The notes: a model not told the origin generated them from the sequence alone. DNA of 64,000 nucleotides from Gracilaria domingensis (GCA_022539475.1 VCMS01000042.1:85781-149780); one strand, 5' to 3'; shown: positions 22,060 to 34,045, counted from the stretch's first letter. A program made the numbers and translations.

Positions 22060-24440
22060 GAAGACAAACCATTTTAATTTTCAAAGCTAAAATTCAGGAG
22101 CAAACCACTTATGATTGTAACGTTTTAGTTGATAGTGGTTGCGAAGAGATTGTAATCTCAAAAAAGTACGCAGAAGAATTAAATCTGCAAGTTAAAAGTA
22201 CTGAATTACAAGCTGAGTTATGGGATGCAACTTTTGTCCCTATGGACAATTGTTCAAGGCCAGTATCTCTTCAGATCGGAAATACGATCTTTAAAATCCG
22301 ACCATATGTGGTAGATCTCATATCCTTTGACATAATCCTTGGCATGTCGTGGTTAGTAGATGTCAATCCAATTATTGATTGGAAAGGTAATCGTATGATG
22401 GTCAGAGTTAAATACGAACTGGTCACTCTGGACGCGGAGGCTGGTTGGCATGGGACCGCATCCCGTCCGACATATATGCTTACCAGTAAACAATTTTCAA
22501 GGCTTGTAAGGAAGAACAAAAGTACGGTATACCATATTGTTGTGAAGGCAAGTCCAAAACCGCCTAAGTCAGGGTCACAACCTGCAGAAGAAGATAAAGC
22601 CCTGGATATCCAAATAAAGAACTTACTAAGTAATTATGAGGATGTATTTCGGAAGGAATTACCTCGAAAATTACCGCCTCATAGAGAAGTCGAAATGAGA
22701 ATTAACTTAGAAGAAGGAGCAAAGCCTAAGTTAGGACCAATGTATAAATCATCCCGAGCAGAGCTTGCGGAAATGTAGGCGCAAATCGAAGAGCTCTTGG
22801 CTCACGGATTTACTCGTCCAAGTATTAGTCCTTGGGGAAGTCCGGTACTATTCACAAATAAAGAAGGATGGTGGTCTAAGAATGTGTGTAGATTACCGAG
22901 CGTTAAACAGGCAGACCATGAAGAATCAAGGACCACTCCCAAGAATTGATGAAGTATGGGATCAAGTAGGAGGAGCTGAAGTATTCTCCGTTATAGATTT
23001 AAGATCTGGATACAACCAGATACGAATACCAGAGGGTGACATTGAAAAAACCGCATTCCGAACAAGGTATGGACAGTTCGGGTATCTAGTAACGCCATTT
23101 GGTTTGACTGGAGCTCCCGTGTGTTTTCAGACATACATGAATATGATATTCAGAAAACATTTGGATAGTTTCATACTTGTTCATTTAGATGATATTCTAA
23201 TATACAATGAGAATGAAGAAGAACATTTGAAACATCTAGAAGAAGCCTTCGAGATCCTAAAAGAAAACAAGTTATATGGTAAGCTCTCAAATGTGAGTTC
23301 ATGAAAGACTCCATCGAATATCTCGGACACATCAGCACATCCGATGGTATTAAAGTTAGCCCCAAGAAGACAGAAGCCATTCGCAACTCGGAAGTATCAA
23401 GCAACGTAACCCAGGTGCAAAGTATCCTAGGTTTGTGTAATTACTACATACGATTCGTCAGGGATTTCTCCCGAATCGCTGCACCACTTACTGATCTTAC
23501 GAAGAAAGATATTCCTTTTGAATGGACCGCAAAGGAGCAAGTGGCCTTTGAACACCTCAAAGAAGCTCTGAGTGATACACCAGTTCTAGGCTGCGCTGAT
23601 CCAAGTTTGTCATATGAACTTACAGCTGACGCGTCCCAAACAGGAATAGGTGCTGTGCTAACACAAACCGACGAACAAGGTAGTCGATCAGTCGCATACG
23701 CATCACGCAAATTATCGGCAACCGAAGAAGGTTACTCTACACACGAACGAGAACAACTGGCTATAATCTACGGACTGAAACCATGGAGAACGTACCTCTA
23801 TGGAGTAAAGTTCACCATATACACAGATCATAACCCACTGAAATATCTAGAAACACAGAAAAGTCTGTCAAGAAAACAAGCTAGATGGGTTGAATTTATG
23901 CAAGAGTTTGACTTTGAAATCAAGTATGTCAAGGGAAAACTTAATTACGTAGCTGATGCATTGTCAAGGAAACACGCCGAAGTGCATAAGGTACCTTCTG
24001 ACGTCATCAGAAATCTCCTTCGTGTGGCCACCGTGAAAATACAAGACAATACACTGAAGACACTTACAGAAGATTACCATGAAGACGAGATCTATAAAGA
24101 AATATTGCATAATTTGAAAGAACCTTTCGACTGGAAGAACAGGAGACTGTATTTTGAGAACAGGCTCTGTATTCCAAAATGAAAAGTTAGGGAAAGTATA
24201 ATGCATGACAACCACAAGTCTCTTATTGGCGCCAACAGAGGATCCCAAAAGACGATATCCCTCATCAAACGCGATTACTTCTGGCCAGGAATGAGCAAAG
24301 ATATCAAGGAATAAGAAAAGAACTGTCATAACTGTCAGAGAGCCAAAAGAATGAACCAGAACCGAGAAGGAATAATGCGACCGTTCCCTCCACCAAACAA
24401 GAAATGCGAAGTCATATCAATGGATTTTATCTTTGACTTA
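22060..24440 (+). pseudogene. Pol of element 3: protease, RT, RNase H, truncated integrase
   Basis: Protease has LVDSGCE near 22129 and IILGMSWL near 22333. RT has MCVDYRALN near 22882, VTPFGLTGAP near 23089 and the palm motif as HLDD near 23182, where Tyr is replaced by His. Frame changes occur near 22770-22850 and 23295. RNase H has TADASQTGIG near 23622 and YTDHNPLK near 23820. TGA at 24180 precedes an integrase zinc domain with CHNCQ near 24328, and TAA sits just before that. The core breaks off at about 24440 after MDFIFDLP, so the second Asp and the Glu are missing. Confidence 0.88.
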
Positions 24441-24742
24441 CCGAATGTGGTGCAAACCCAGGACGAGTGAAACACGCACAGGATGTCCGAAGTCCTGCTC
24501 CCTAGGGGATGGTAACTCGGTGGATCAGCCTCTGTTGACACCGGGGACCTGGGTGTAAGACCAGTAGTGTACTGAGGATAACATACAGAGGTGAATGCAG
24601 AAAGTCCAATATCAGGAGAATCACCAGCCAAGGACGGTGTAGAAGCGAGTAATACCCGAAAAGGGGTGAGCCAGACACTCCGGAAGGAGGCGTAGCCCAA
24701 GAGACAAGGGAAAAAGAGATACGTCCATAGAGGAGACGCGGG
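24441..24742. other. Unassigned 300-bp segment between element 3 and the composite element
   Basis: No coding signal is seen. The sequence replaces the expected continuation of the element 3 integrase and directly borders the left end of the composite element. It could be part of another repeat or the product of a deletion; no terminal repeats were recognised. Confidence 0.4.
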
Positions 24743-25240
24743 CGTCTGTCTCTTGCAGATGCTAGTTTTTGGCGAGGGTCGTCTAGAAAGTGGCAAGGGT
24801 CGTCCAGTAAATTTTTTGAAAAAGTATCGAGATCAATTATTTCAAAATTTGAAGATAATTGCTTGGGTCGTCCAGAATCGCTGTGCAGTAAATACTGGTG
24901 GGTTTTCCACTCGTGCTAGTTCTTTAGTCGAGGGCTACCTGAACGGTATTTCGCGAAGTCTAGGTTCAGTTTCCATTAAGGTGCGCATTACACGATACCT
25001 TCTGCGGAATGATACCCTGCAACGCATGGAATACTGTTGCTAGTACAGATGATGTCCATTATGAAATCATACCGTTTTATTCGTATCTATTCTTCTATCG
25101 ACCGCTTTTGCTTACCACTACTTCGCTAAATCACATGTACCATTTCCCCATGATGGAGCGGGTGTAGTTGCAATCTGCGGCAGATGCCGCAGAGGGAACC
25201 TGCACCAAAGTGCGCTATCGGTAGAACAAATACGCACTCC

Positions 25241-25327
25241 GAGAGGATGAGGCGCGAAGCACCTCATCCTCTCCGTTCCTCATGTAGGGAACCATGCCCA
25301 GATGCATGGTTCCCTACCTGAGGAACC
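25241..25327. repeat. Paired subterminal hairpins, left arm
   Basis: Hairpin one at 25241-25273 pairs GAGAGGATGAGG with CCTCATCCTCTC across a short loop. Hairpin two at 25275-25327 pairs TAGGGAACCATGC with GCATGGTTCCCTA. Both recur at the same distance from the right end at 44252-44337, and in a degraded form near 62320-62400. Confidence 0.75.
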
Positions 25328-25838
25328 TGCACCTGCAACTCGTGAGCTACGTCCGCATCAAAATTTATTTACCTGTATACGCAAGCAGAAAGTATCCATA
25401 AGTTAGTCAATGATCCGTTGGATACATTTGAAATGCGATGGAACGTACAATTGATAAAGCAAAACAGAAACGTTGCGCTAGAAAAGTCGAGGGACCTAGT
25501 AACTCGCAAAAGGAAGAAGAAGCAGGAAAGGGATCGGTTAGATTACCAGCCCAGCATCATCGTAAAGCGCGAAAGGTGCCGAAGCGAGAACTCACAATCA
25601 ACGACACCAAGAATGCCCATGGAGCAAACATACCGCAGTTCCCCCTAACATCCTGCACCTGCAACTCGTGAGCAACGTCCGCATCAAAAGTCATATACCT
25701 GTATACGTAAGCAGAAAATATCCATAAGTTAGTCAATGCTCCGTTGGATACATTTGAAATACGATGGAACGTACCATTGATAAAGCAAAACAGAAACGTC
25801 GCGCTAGAAAATTCGATGGACCTAGTAACTTGCAAAAG
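25325..25838. repeat. Subterminal direct repeat, two units
   Basis: Units at about 25325-25520 and 25651-25838 share CCTGCACCTGCAACTCGTGA and a long block around CATAAGTTAGTCAATG. Similar units occur in inverted orientation in the right arm (about 44060-44250) and twice in the half-copy (about 61735-61865 and 62150-62285). Confidence 0.7.
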
Positions 25839-26412
25839 TAACCCACAGCTTTTTTACTGCCGTTTACATGTCGCAGAGCGCGAACATATGTGGTGAAGAT
25901 TTGTTAGTGTAGAACAAAGAAACGTAGAAGGATATGGAAACACGTACAAAAAGACTGCACGGAATAGATCCGTGAGATACGGATGATGTCCGCTTTATGG
26001 AGGCGTTAATTAGGCGGACATGAAGCGTACCTCATTCTCTTCCCCGCCTTGTACTTCGTAGGGAGTCCGAGGTCGGAGAAAGGTACGACGAAGCGCCGTT
26101 CGTGATCAGTGCCATCCAGATCCTCGCGTTCTACTCGGTCGGAGTAGAACGCGAGGAGGTGGCTGGCATGGGTCACGACGGTAACGGTAGATCGGACGCC
26201 GGAGGCGCGGCAGCGGCGGCGGAGGGAAGAGATTTATTTTTCTGTGCGAGATTGGACAGGTGTACAGCGTACAACGTTGCGAAACCACAGGTTTATAACC
26301 AGTGGTAGATAATACGAGAAGTACACCCTTGTGTTGAGGTCGACGTGTGCCTACGTTCCTTTTTGAACGAAAGCAAGTGATTTAAACTCAAAACATATTC
26401 TCCGTTCTCAGC

Positions 26413-29178
26413 ATGACGTCGATCTTGACTGTCGCTCGACCTCCTTCTCCCTTCTTACAACCTTCCCGTGCAGTCTTTGTCGTCGTTTCTCGTTCATTTC
26501 TTCTTCCCATGGTCTACTACTGTACACATAAGAAGCGTGGGTGCCCCTTCGTTACTGGCCGAGGAGTATTATCTCTTCAACAGCATGTCAACCATTGCCC
26601 GTTTCGTCTGAAAGCAGCGCTGGAAGACGAGAATAGCCGGCCCATTCGGAGAAGCAAGCGTCTCAAGCTTTCCGCGCCCGCGGCCCCATCTTCCGAAACG
26701 GTCACTGCCCCTTGTCGCCTTCCCGAGCCTCCGGTATCCGAGTACATCGTTGACCTCACTCCGTGCGCCCCTCCTATTACGGACACTTCGCATTGTGTTT
26801 CTCCTTCCCCGGGTCCCGCGTCATTGGAGCGAGAACACGGAAGCAGTTCCCGCCCAGTGCCTTCTGAGAAGGCCCTCGGTGATTTGCATATGAATTATCT
26901 CACGGTTTGTCTGGCTTCAATAGCTTCCAACCTTGGTCATCGTGAGGCAGACGAGCGAATTGGGCTACTTCGGGACCCGCGATTCTCGCAAAAGCGATTC
27001 AACGAGACCATTACAAGTTCCAAGCACTGTACAGAACTGAAGAACGCCATTTTCGAACGATACGCCTCAAAGGACGGTTTCAATCGCAGAACTGTCTCGC
27101 CAGAAGGATGTAAGTTCAGCGCCACCCTCTACACGAGAGACCGCGTTCAGACACTTGAGAAACAGCTCTAGTTGGATAACAACGAAAACACATTCTTCCA
27201 CCCTATACCTCAGACCCACTTCACGAAAATATCTCACCCCATGTCCGGCTCTCTCGCAAGAGACGCCACCTCAAAACTTAAGGAAATGGTCATGGGCTCT
27301 TTGGATAGTAGAATAGTGTGGTACTTCCAAGAAATAAGTTACAGTGAATCTTTCGTAGGTCTTCTGCAGGTATACACCGATAAGTCTTCAACAACTCTAA
27401 AGCAAACATCGGTTACCGCCTATCCTCTTCATCTTATATTTGTCAACTTCTCCGACGAGCTACGCCGTAAGTGCATCCGTGATGACCTCACAGTAGTGGC
27501 ATACTGCCCTACCACACTGATCGAGGTTTCCGCATCTGAAGCAGACGCAATGCCATTTGTTTCTAGCAAGTCTCTACGCGAGTCCAGGATGCAAATCCTT
27601 CAAGAATCTCTTCGTCAAGTCCTGGAGCCCATTCTAAATCTCACGCAGAAAGGTTTTCAGTTCATCGGGGAAGACAAACTAAGTCGAGTGTGCCATCCTC
27701 TGCTTGCAAGTTATTGTGCGGATATTCCTGAGGCTGAGAACATTCTGTCCATTCTTCATGGGACCATAACGGAAAGCCCGTGTCATAGATGCAAAGCCCC
27801 TCGCTCATCTTTATGCAGTCCTATTCCCACCTCATTCAACGGACGTTCTCAAAAGCACACGAAAAGCATCCGAAAGACATACACAGCTATCTTGCAACAT
27901 GCACAAAAAGACGAGGCGGAAAGACGTCCACGTCGTGCGAGGGAGAGGAGATCTCAAGCGGATACTCTGATGCGTTCAAATTCCATATCTCTCATTCCTT
28001 CGTTCCTCGAAACTTTCATAAGCCTTGGAATGATCCCGGGATTGTCTCCATACAGTCTGTTCTCATTCGAACCATTACACAACTTGCATCTCGGCATCTC
28101 AAAGTTGATAAAAACGGCCACAATCGAGAGACTGCAGTCAGACACCCTATGCACCACAATAGGAACATCTGCATCGCGTTCATTTCAAACGATACGCACC
28201 CAACTCCTCAACCATGCAAACGCAATTCTAGCTGCCATAGAACGCGATTCTCCTGCCAAAGGTTTACATATCGATTTCTCCACGCAGGAGAAAGGCAAAT
28301 CTTTGAATGGTATCTTCACGAAAGACGGTCTCAGTGGAATGCTGGAGGCCAAAAACTACAAGGCACTTGACATGGTCTTTCCTTTCATAGGAGCATTCTT
28401 TGACATATGATGTGGAGAACAGGACGTTGCCCCAATCACAACCGTTTTCTCTCAGTACTCGGACTTGCTTTCGACCTTATTCAGATACAATCGTGACCCG
28501 TATTGGACTGAAAGCTCTCTCCTGTGTCTTAGTTCGGAGATTGAAGCCTTCAAGCGTTCTGCAACAAAGACTCTGGCGGATTTTCATCCCTCCAGACTGG
28601 GAACTCTGAAGTTTCATCTTCTCGATCATCTCGTGGACGATATTCGCCGTCTGGGAAGTATCAAGTACTACGACGCAGGCATATACGAACATACACACCT
28701 GCTATTTAAAAGACACTACAAAACGACGTCCAGAAGAATAGCAACGGCTGTGGAGGAGACTATTCGCTCCATTGAGCACGGACATGTTAGAAAGCAATGG
28801 AATGGCAATACTCCTTACCAGCGTACTCCAGGTTTACCAGGAACTTCCACACAGCTTCCTCGATTTGCAATGAGAGGGCGTTCTTTCACTTTACGAGCTC
28901 TTCAACATTGTGTTTCAAGTATGTCCAGTTCAAAAACAGGGACTGCTGTTAGAGAGATGTTCTCAAGTACGGACACAAGGTCGATTTTTGACCAAATTGG
29001 TGAACAGACCCTTCCTCCCTTCCTAAGTCTCGTGAAAGAAACACTGGATGAGCACTCTATTACATACTTTCCAGAAAAGACAAGGATAACTCTGGTGAAT
29101 TCGGCCCTCGTGAAAGGCGGTTTCGTTCCGACTCTTGAACACTTCGATTCGTCTTCTAAGGCACTTAAGCTGGGACCA
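26413..29178 (+). pseudogene. Plavaka-like transposase, left copy (two stops, C-terminus deleted)
   Basis: A single frame starts at ATG 26413 with an N-terminal Cys/His cluster (YYCTHKKRGC, HVNHC). A Pro/Ser-rich linker and a DDE-type core follow. The YTDKSSTT motif near 27373 fits the first Asp of Plavaka-family transposases (CACTA/EnSpm-related). It is followed by AYPLHLIF, then CADIPEAE near 27715, a CHRCKAP pair, and FEPLHNLHLG near 28066. Compared with the right copy, codon 253 is TAG (C to T) and a TGC codon at 28408 is TGA. Similarity to the right copy ends at about 29178, so roughly 180 C-terminal residues are missing at the junction with cargo gene A. Confidence 0.8.
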
Positions 29179-32100
29179 CAGTATTCATTGTTTCCTTCAT
29201 AACCAGACCACTGAAGTCGGTGTGCAGCGTCTGGCGCTTGCACTTTCTCGTCGTCCCCAGAAATCGACCACCAGTTTTCGGAGTGTACATCTTCACAGCT
29301 TCCTTTTCATTGTCCCATAGTCCCAATGCCGCAGCAATTGTACCCATTCGAACATCAAGTAAAGCACGCGACCTTACAACCCACCTGAGGTCCTCATTAT
29401 CCTCCGGCTTCTCCACCGTACCCCAACGTGTCGACATCACTCTCCCCTCAAATGGTCCATCGCTACCGTCCTTCCATCCTTCATCATCGTTGATTATTTG
29501 AACAAACGACTTCCGTTCCTCTCCTTTCCGTATATCCGGCATCGCTCCATACTCATTCTCGAAGAAGTCCACCAACTTCCCCGACACATCTCCGAACTCC
29601 CGAACTTCTTCCAACTCCTCCCATTTAGGGACACCATTATCCGTCGCAAAGCCATCAAGCACGCAATATCCATTCTGCCTTAGCTCAGCTTGCATTCGGG
29701 CGAAGAACATTTGCCCAAATTCGTCATGCTCCTTCGCAGCAACCCACAGCACCTCTTCATCATCCATACCTGTTGGTCGAGTACGAGGATACTGCATACC
29801 AAATGTCTCCGCCCGTAGGCGATGTTCAGCCCTTGCAGCGTGCCAAAAGACAAGATGGTGTACATCTCTGAGATTCGAGACACTTAGCAGCTCCGACCTA
29901 TGTCCCTTCGGCAAGTGAATGACTCTGAGCCAGGGGTCCTTGTGCTCAATTACGTTCTTCCCTTGCCATTCCTGCGGTCTCAGCCTGGCATACCCGCACC
30001 ATGATGGGTTCGGTGGGCCATCATATGGGTCTCCTCGAACAAGTCCGTGCTCCTCAGATTCCGGAAGAGCTGTAGGTAACTCGTCATCAAATGACCCCCC
30101 ACCTGTCTCTTGCTGATCGTCTGACGCAGCATCTTTCTCGACGGTGACAACCCGTGGAACTGTCACAGAAAGAAGCTCATCGTCATCCACAAATGCAGAA
30201 CTGCCTGCGTTCTCTGCATTCGCTCCCTCTCCCAATGCCACGAACTGAACCTTCATCGACCTTCCTCTCAGCACATGTTCATTTAGTTGAGACATCAGGT
30301 CATCCGGTGTCATGCTGTTCAGAGTAGATCTCATCTGTTGTGTGAAAGTCTTTCTCCGTTTCTTCCTCGGCGGAGCCCGCTGTTCTTCTTCAGAGCTATC
30401 CAGAACTTCTATGGCACCTCCATTTCGGCCGTGCTCAATTTCCCTATAACTCACCTGCGCTCGTTCTCGTGCACTTCTTCGCGGCTCCCCTTCTTCACTG
30501 GCAGATGTTGAAGCAGCAGCAGCGGGAGTCCTCCTCTTCGTCACGGACTGCTTCACTGGTGCGGGGGGCGGAATTACCTTGAGCGCAGTCCGCAATCGAT
30601 TCTGAACGGAAGTCGTGGCAGTTCTAATTGAGTTCGTCCTGCTCCGAACACGCGGCAATGTGTTGAAGTTCACAACTTGTCCCAAAAGGAACTGATACAC
30701 AGCTGCGTTGTTGTCTGGGTCTTCAACGTCATCTTCATTCGATGGAGCAGAAAGACTGACTTCGCGTTTCAGGAACACTTCCATGGACTCTTCCTCGTTC
30801 AGTTCATTCCTCACTGCTCTAGCCGCGCGGAACAGAGACACTGCTCTATCATAAAAGAAACCTCGAACCTCCTCAAAGCTTTTCCATTGCTTTGTCTTCG
30901 TCGACTTGCCCTTCAATAGAAACATCTGAAGACAATCAAGAATGGAAGAAAACTCCTCGGCATCCAAAACATATAGCGGAGTATGGGACAGATGTGTGAG
31001 ACCTATGTCACTCACAGTCTCACATATATCCTCGAAATGGGCCAGCATTCCCTCACGAGACACGAGTTGCAGGGCGACATTGGCATATCTGAGATACTGA
31101 CGCTCTTGCACAGTCCCAATCAGTTGGCTCTCCTTCAACACTTCTGTCACTTCTGCAGGATCCACGTCTACCGGCGTCACCCCCTCAACATTCTTCAATT
31201 AGAATGGCGACCACACTAACTATAGAGTGTATCTTGTCTGCAAACATCATCTTTCGCATGGTACTCGTCGACTCATTGAGGTACGAAGCAACACATAACA
31301 ATTCCTTCATCCCAATGGGCCTCCCATCTCTTCGTATCAGCAGATTGCAACGCCAAAACTTGGCTAATCGCTTCCACTTCGGTGCACCAGTCGCTGCCAA
31401 ATATTGTATAGCTTTCAGACGATGCAAACCATCTACAATGAAGCACTTCTTCGCTAGGCGTCCCTTGTCAGTATCCCTCTCTCCCGTAGTAGCATCTTGT
31501 AAGGCCACCACTGGAGAACCCATCGACTGCAATATCCCCCGCTCCTCCATACTCTTCACAAGGGCTTCAACGTGGCGTTTACTTACTCCACGGAGTAAAT
31601 TCGGCGGAGTGTCCACCAGAGTGATGTCAACAGTAACAACAACCATCCAGTACTGATTGAGGTTCACCTTTGGTATTTTCTGACGAACTCGTCTGTACGT
31701 CTTGCTCCGAGTAAGTGTCCCTTGTGTTCCAGACCGCTCGCCAGAAACACTTGAACGTGCCATTCTTGCGGACAGAAGCACAACGTCATCGTCCTGCTGC
31801 TCCGCAGTTTCTGGTGCAGTTTAGGGTACGGATGGACCAGCTCCTTGCGCGGATTGCGCATCCGCGTCTGGAAGGAGACCTTTCATGAACTCATCTTCCT
31901 CCTCTTGCACAGCCGTCCCCTGCTGAACCGTCGGTTTCGACGCAGAAGATCCCCTTGTGTCGACGGTCTGATTCATCGCAGGAGAAGCCCTTTTCGACGC
32001 AGTGGGCTTCGTAGCGGAGGTAGACTTTGTTTGATCTGTCCGCTTCGTAGCTGGGGATGCTCTCGTCTCCATAGACCGCTTCGTAACAGACGACGGACCT

Positions 32101-32579
32101 GCCCGCGGAGGTGCTACTGATGCGCTACCTCTCGGTGTTGATGAACTTCGAATTGGCTCCGTGCGGCTTGTCGGCGTCATCACCTCACTCATAGCGCTCA
32201 CCGTTCCTCGCTTCGACGCCGGAATGCTGGCTGCCACCGGTTCCATCATTTTCTCATCCCAAGGAGCGGCTGTCCGGAGATCCTGGATATATTGTGGAAG
32301 ATCCAGGCCCTCCGCCCGGTAAGGGTAGAACGTCTGACCGCTTCGACTGATGAGAATATTATGAACCACCACAAGACCTGGGTCCAATTGCTTCCCGTGC
32401 AACTCGCGGCGTAGAACACTTCCAATTCCATGCAAAAACGCTTCCCCGACTATCACCTTTCCTTCATCCTCAATATCCATCTGCAGAGAAACCCGCATTC
32501 CACCTTGCAATAATCGAGTGCTCCGCCGAGTGCGAGGAGTCACGCTTTGCGTACGCTTTCGAACACGAGTTGGCTTCAT
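29165..32579 (-). pseudogene. Cargo gene A: ParB/Srx-like domain plus 2OG-Fe(II) oxygenase-like region, truncated
   Basis: The frame from ATG 32579 runs through one in-frame TAA (31821-31823) into a ParB/sulfiredoxin-like domain at about 31650-31250. That domain has RGVSKRHVEALVKSMEERG and the hallmark VDGLHRLKAI near 31430. A frame change at about 31190-31200 leads into a further 670 codons. The middle is disordered with a Lys/Arg-rich patch. The C-terminal part (GYCVLDGF, then RQTLHTDF near 29225) resembles the first half of a 2-oxoglutarate/Fe(II) oxygenase with its H-x-D iron ligands. The distal His and Arg are absent because the gene meets the transposase at 29178 and its stop codon is transposase sequence. 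The ParB call is good; the oxygenase call is moderate. Confidence 0.6.
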
Positions 32580-34045
32580 GTTGAACAGCTATTGCAGTGA
32601 AAGGTGTATATCAACAATACGCTCGCTCTGGACGATACAACAACGGAGGCGAGCCTTTAAATGGCGACTTACGCTGGGCACCCCCGCTTTCGGCAGCTCC
32701 TCCCAGCGCACTGCCAGTCTCGTCCGTGTCCTGTCCGTGGCCGCTCGCACACTGATTGTACGCTTTAGAGTCGTGGAGTTCGCGCAATGATGACTCACGC
32801 GAGCAATGGTCGCGGTCTGTAATCATGCTCTTCAAATGCTTTGCATAGTAGTCAAGAGTACACTCATTCACTTCCATGTACAGCCTACTCTCGCAAATAC
32901 ACGTGGACAGCGGCGCCAACGTACCGGCGGCCGGGTGTAGCGAAATCACTGCGCGGCGGCGTGTTTTGGGAGGTCCCGGGAAGGCACCGGAAAGTGGCCA
33001 GAACGTGCCGGCGGGCGGGGGGGTCGGTCGTGTTAGGGTAGGTACCCTAACACGACCGGACCCCCCCGCCCGCGGGCATAAAATCGCACATTTTTCAAAA
33101 AATCGCCCAAAACGTGCCCGCGGGCGGGGGGGGGGTCGGTCGTGTTAGGGTAGGTACCCTAGGGTAGGTACCCTAACACGACCGACCCCCCCCCCGCCCG
33201 CGGGGACGTTCTGGCCACATTCTGGCACCCTCCGGAGACCTCCCAAAACACTCCTCCCGGCACTTCCTGTACCCACTGCGTCACCTTAGTGCACCATCCC
33301 GTCATCTTCACCCTCCAGACACTCCCTAATTTCCGGGATGGTGCACTGAGGTGACCATCCCGTCTTCTCCACCCTCCAGACACTCCCTAATTTCCGGGAT
33401 GGTGCACTGAGGTGACGCAGTGGGTACAAGAAGTGCCGGGAGGAGTGTTTTGGGAGGTCTCCGGAGGGTGTCAAAAAATCGTCCAAAACGTGCCCGCGGG
33501 GGGGGGGGGGGTCGGTCGTGTTAGGGTAGGTACCCTAACACGACTGGACCCCGCCGCCCGCGGGCACATTTTGGACGATTTTTTGAAAAATGTGCGATTT
33601 TATGCCCGCGGGCGGGGGGGTCCGGTCGTGTTAGGGTAGTTACCCTAACACGACCGGACCCCCCCGCCCGCGGGCACGTTCTGGTCACATTCCGGCGCCT
33701 TCCGGAGACCTCCCAAAACACTCCTCCCGGCACTTCCGGCAGTGATTTCGCTGCACACGCCGTGCACATATATCAAACTAGAGAAAACTAGCGCTTCACA
33801 CCCACTTGATCCGCGACTTTTAGCACAAGACGCGACCTTTGCAATAGCTCCGAATCGCGAGGTGGCCGACACGCGACGCTATCGCTCCGGGCGGACACGG
33901 ACACGGACGAGACTGGCAGTGCGCTGGGAGGAGCTGCCGAAAGCGGGGGTGCCCAGCGTAAGTCGCCATTTAAAGGCTCGCCTCCGTTGTTTGCGCTGAA
34001 GCGAGGGATTCCGCCCATGTTGGAGAGGAGATACATCCTATCGAC
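32580..34045. promoter_or_regulatory. Divergent, duplicated promoter region of the cargo genes
   Basis: About 90 bases at 32641-32731 are repeated as reverse complement at about 33899-33990. Each copy lies near 60 bases upstream of a start codon (32579 minus, 34046 plus) and contains a TATA-like TTTAAATGG/CCATTTAAA. The two cargo genes would thus share the same core promoter sequence, giving matched divergent expression. Between the copies sits the GC-rich fold-back block. Function is inferred from position and near-perfect conservation. Confidence 0.65.
32936..33757. repeat. GC-rich fold-back block with four nested palindromes
   Basis: The block is bounded by GTGTAGCGAAATCACTGC and, inverted, GCAGTGATTTCGCTGCAC. 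Inside are four copies of a palindrome with 16-base arms around GTGTTAGGGTA/TACCCTAACAC, at 33025-33058, 33137-33184 (duplicated centre), 33513-33546 and 33621-33658. Each is flanked by inverted CCCGCGGGC and G-runs. A central pair of 60-base repeats (33290-33420) contains CCGGGATGGTGCACTGAGG. The whole can fold on itself. A related block lies at 57130-57620. Confidence 0.85.

Larger units (their letters stand above)
7925..24440 (+). mobile_element. Ty3/gypsy retrotransposon 3, interrupted by element 2 and truncated
   Basis: A leading reading frame (8241-8674 and 20124-20819), gag (21024-21977) and pol (about 22060-24440) lie in the same direction on both sides of element 2, whose target duplication lets the two parts be joined. 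The integrase stops abruptly at about 24440 after the first catalytic Asp, where unrelated sequence begins. The element is AT-rich, unlike the GC-rich element 2 inside it, which indicates families with different histories. Confidence 0.7.
24743..26412. repeat. Left terminal and subterminal arm of the composite element
   Basis: The first 320 bases match the right arm (44520-44835) in inverted orientation, including two GGTCGTCCAG-type repeats. Further in lie two perfect or near-perfect hairpins and a direct repeat of about 190 bases (25325-25520 and 25651-25838). No gene is supported; short frames here are shadows. Arrays of subterminal repeats are typical of CACTA/EnSpm-related elements, where they bind element-encoded proteins. 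Confidence 0.75.

Noticed and set aside
32936-33757. CRISPR-like or telomeric array
   Set aside because: The units are palindromic, variable in spacing and without unique spacers, and TTAGGG occurs singly inside palindromes, never as a tandem run.
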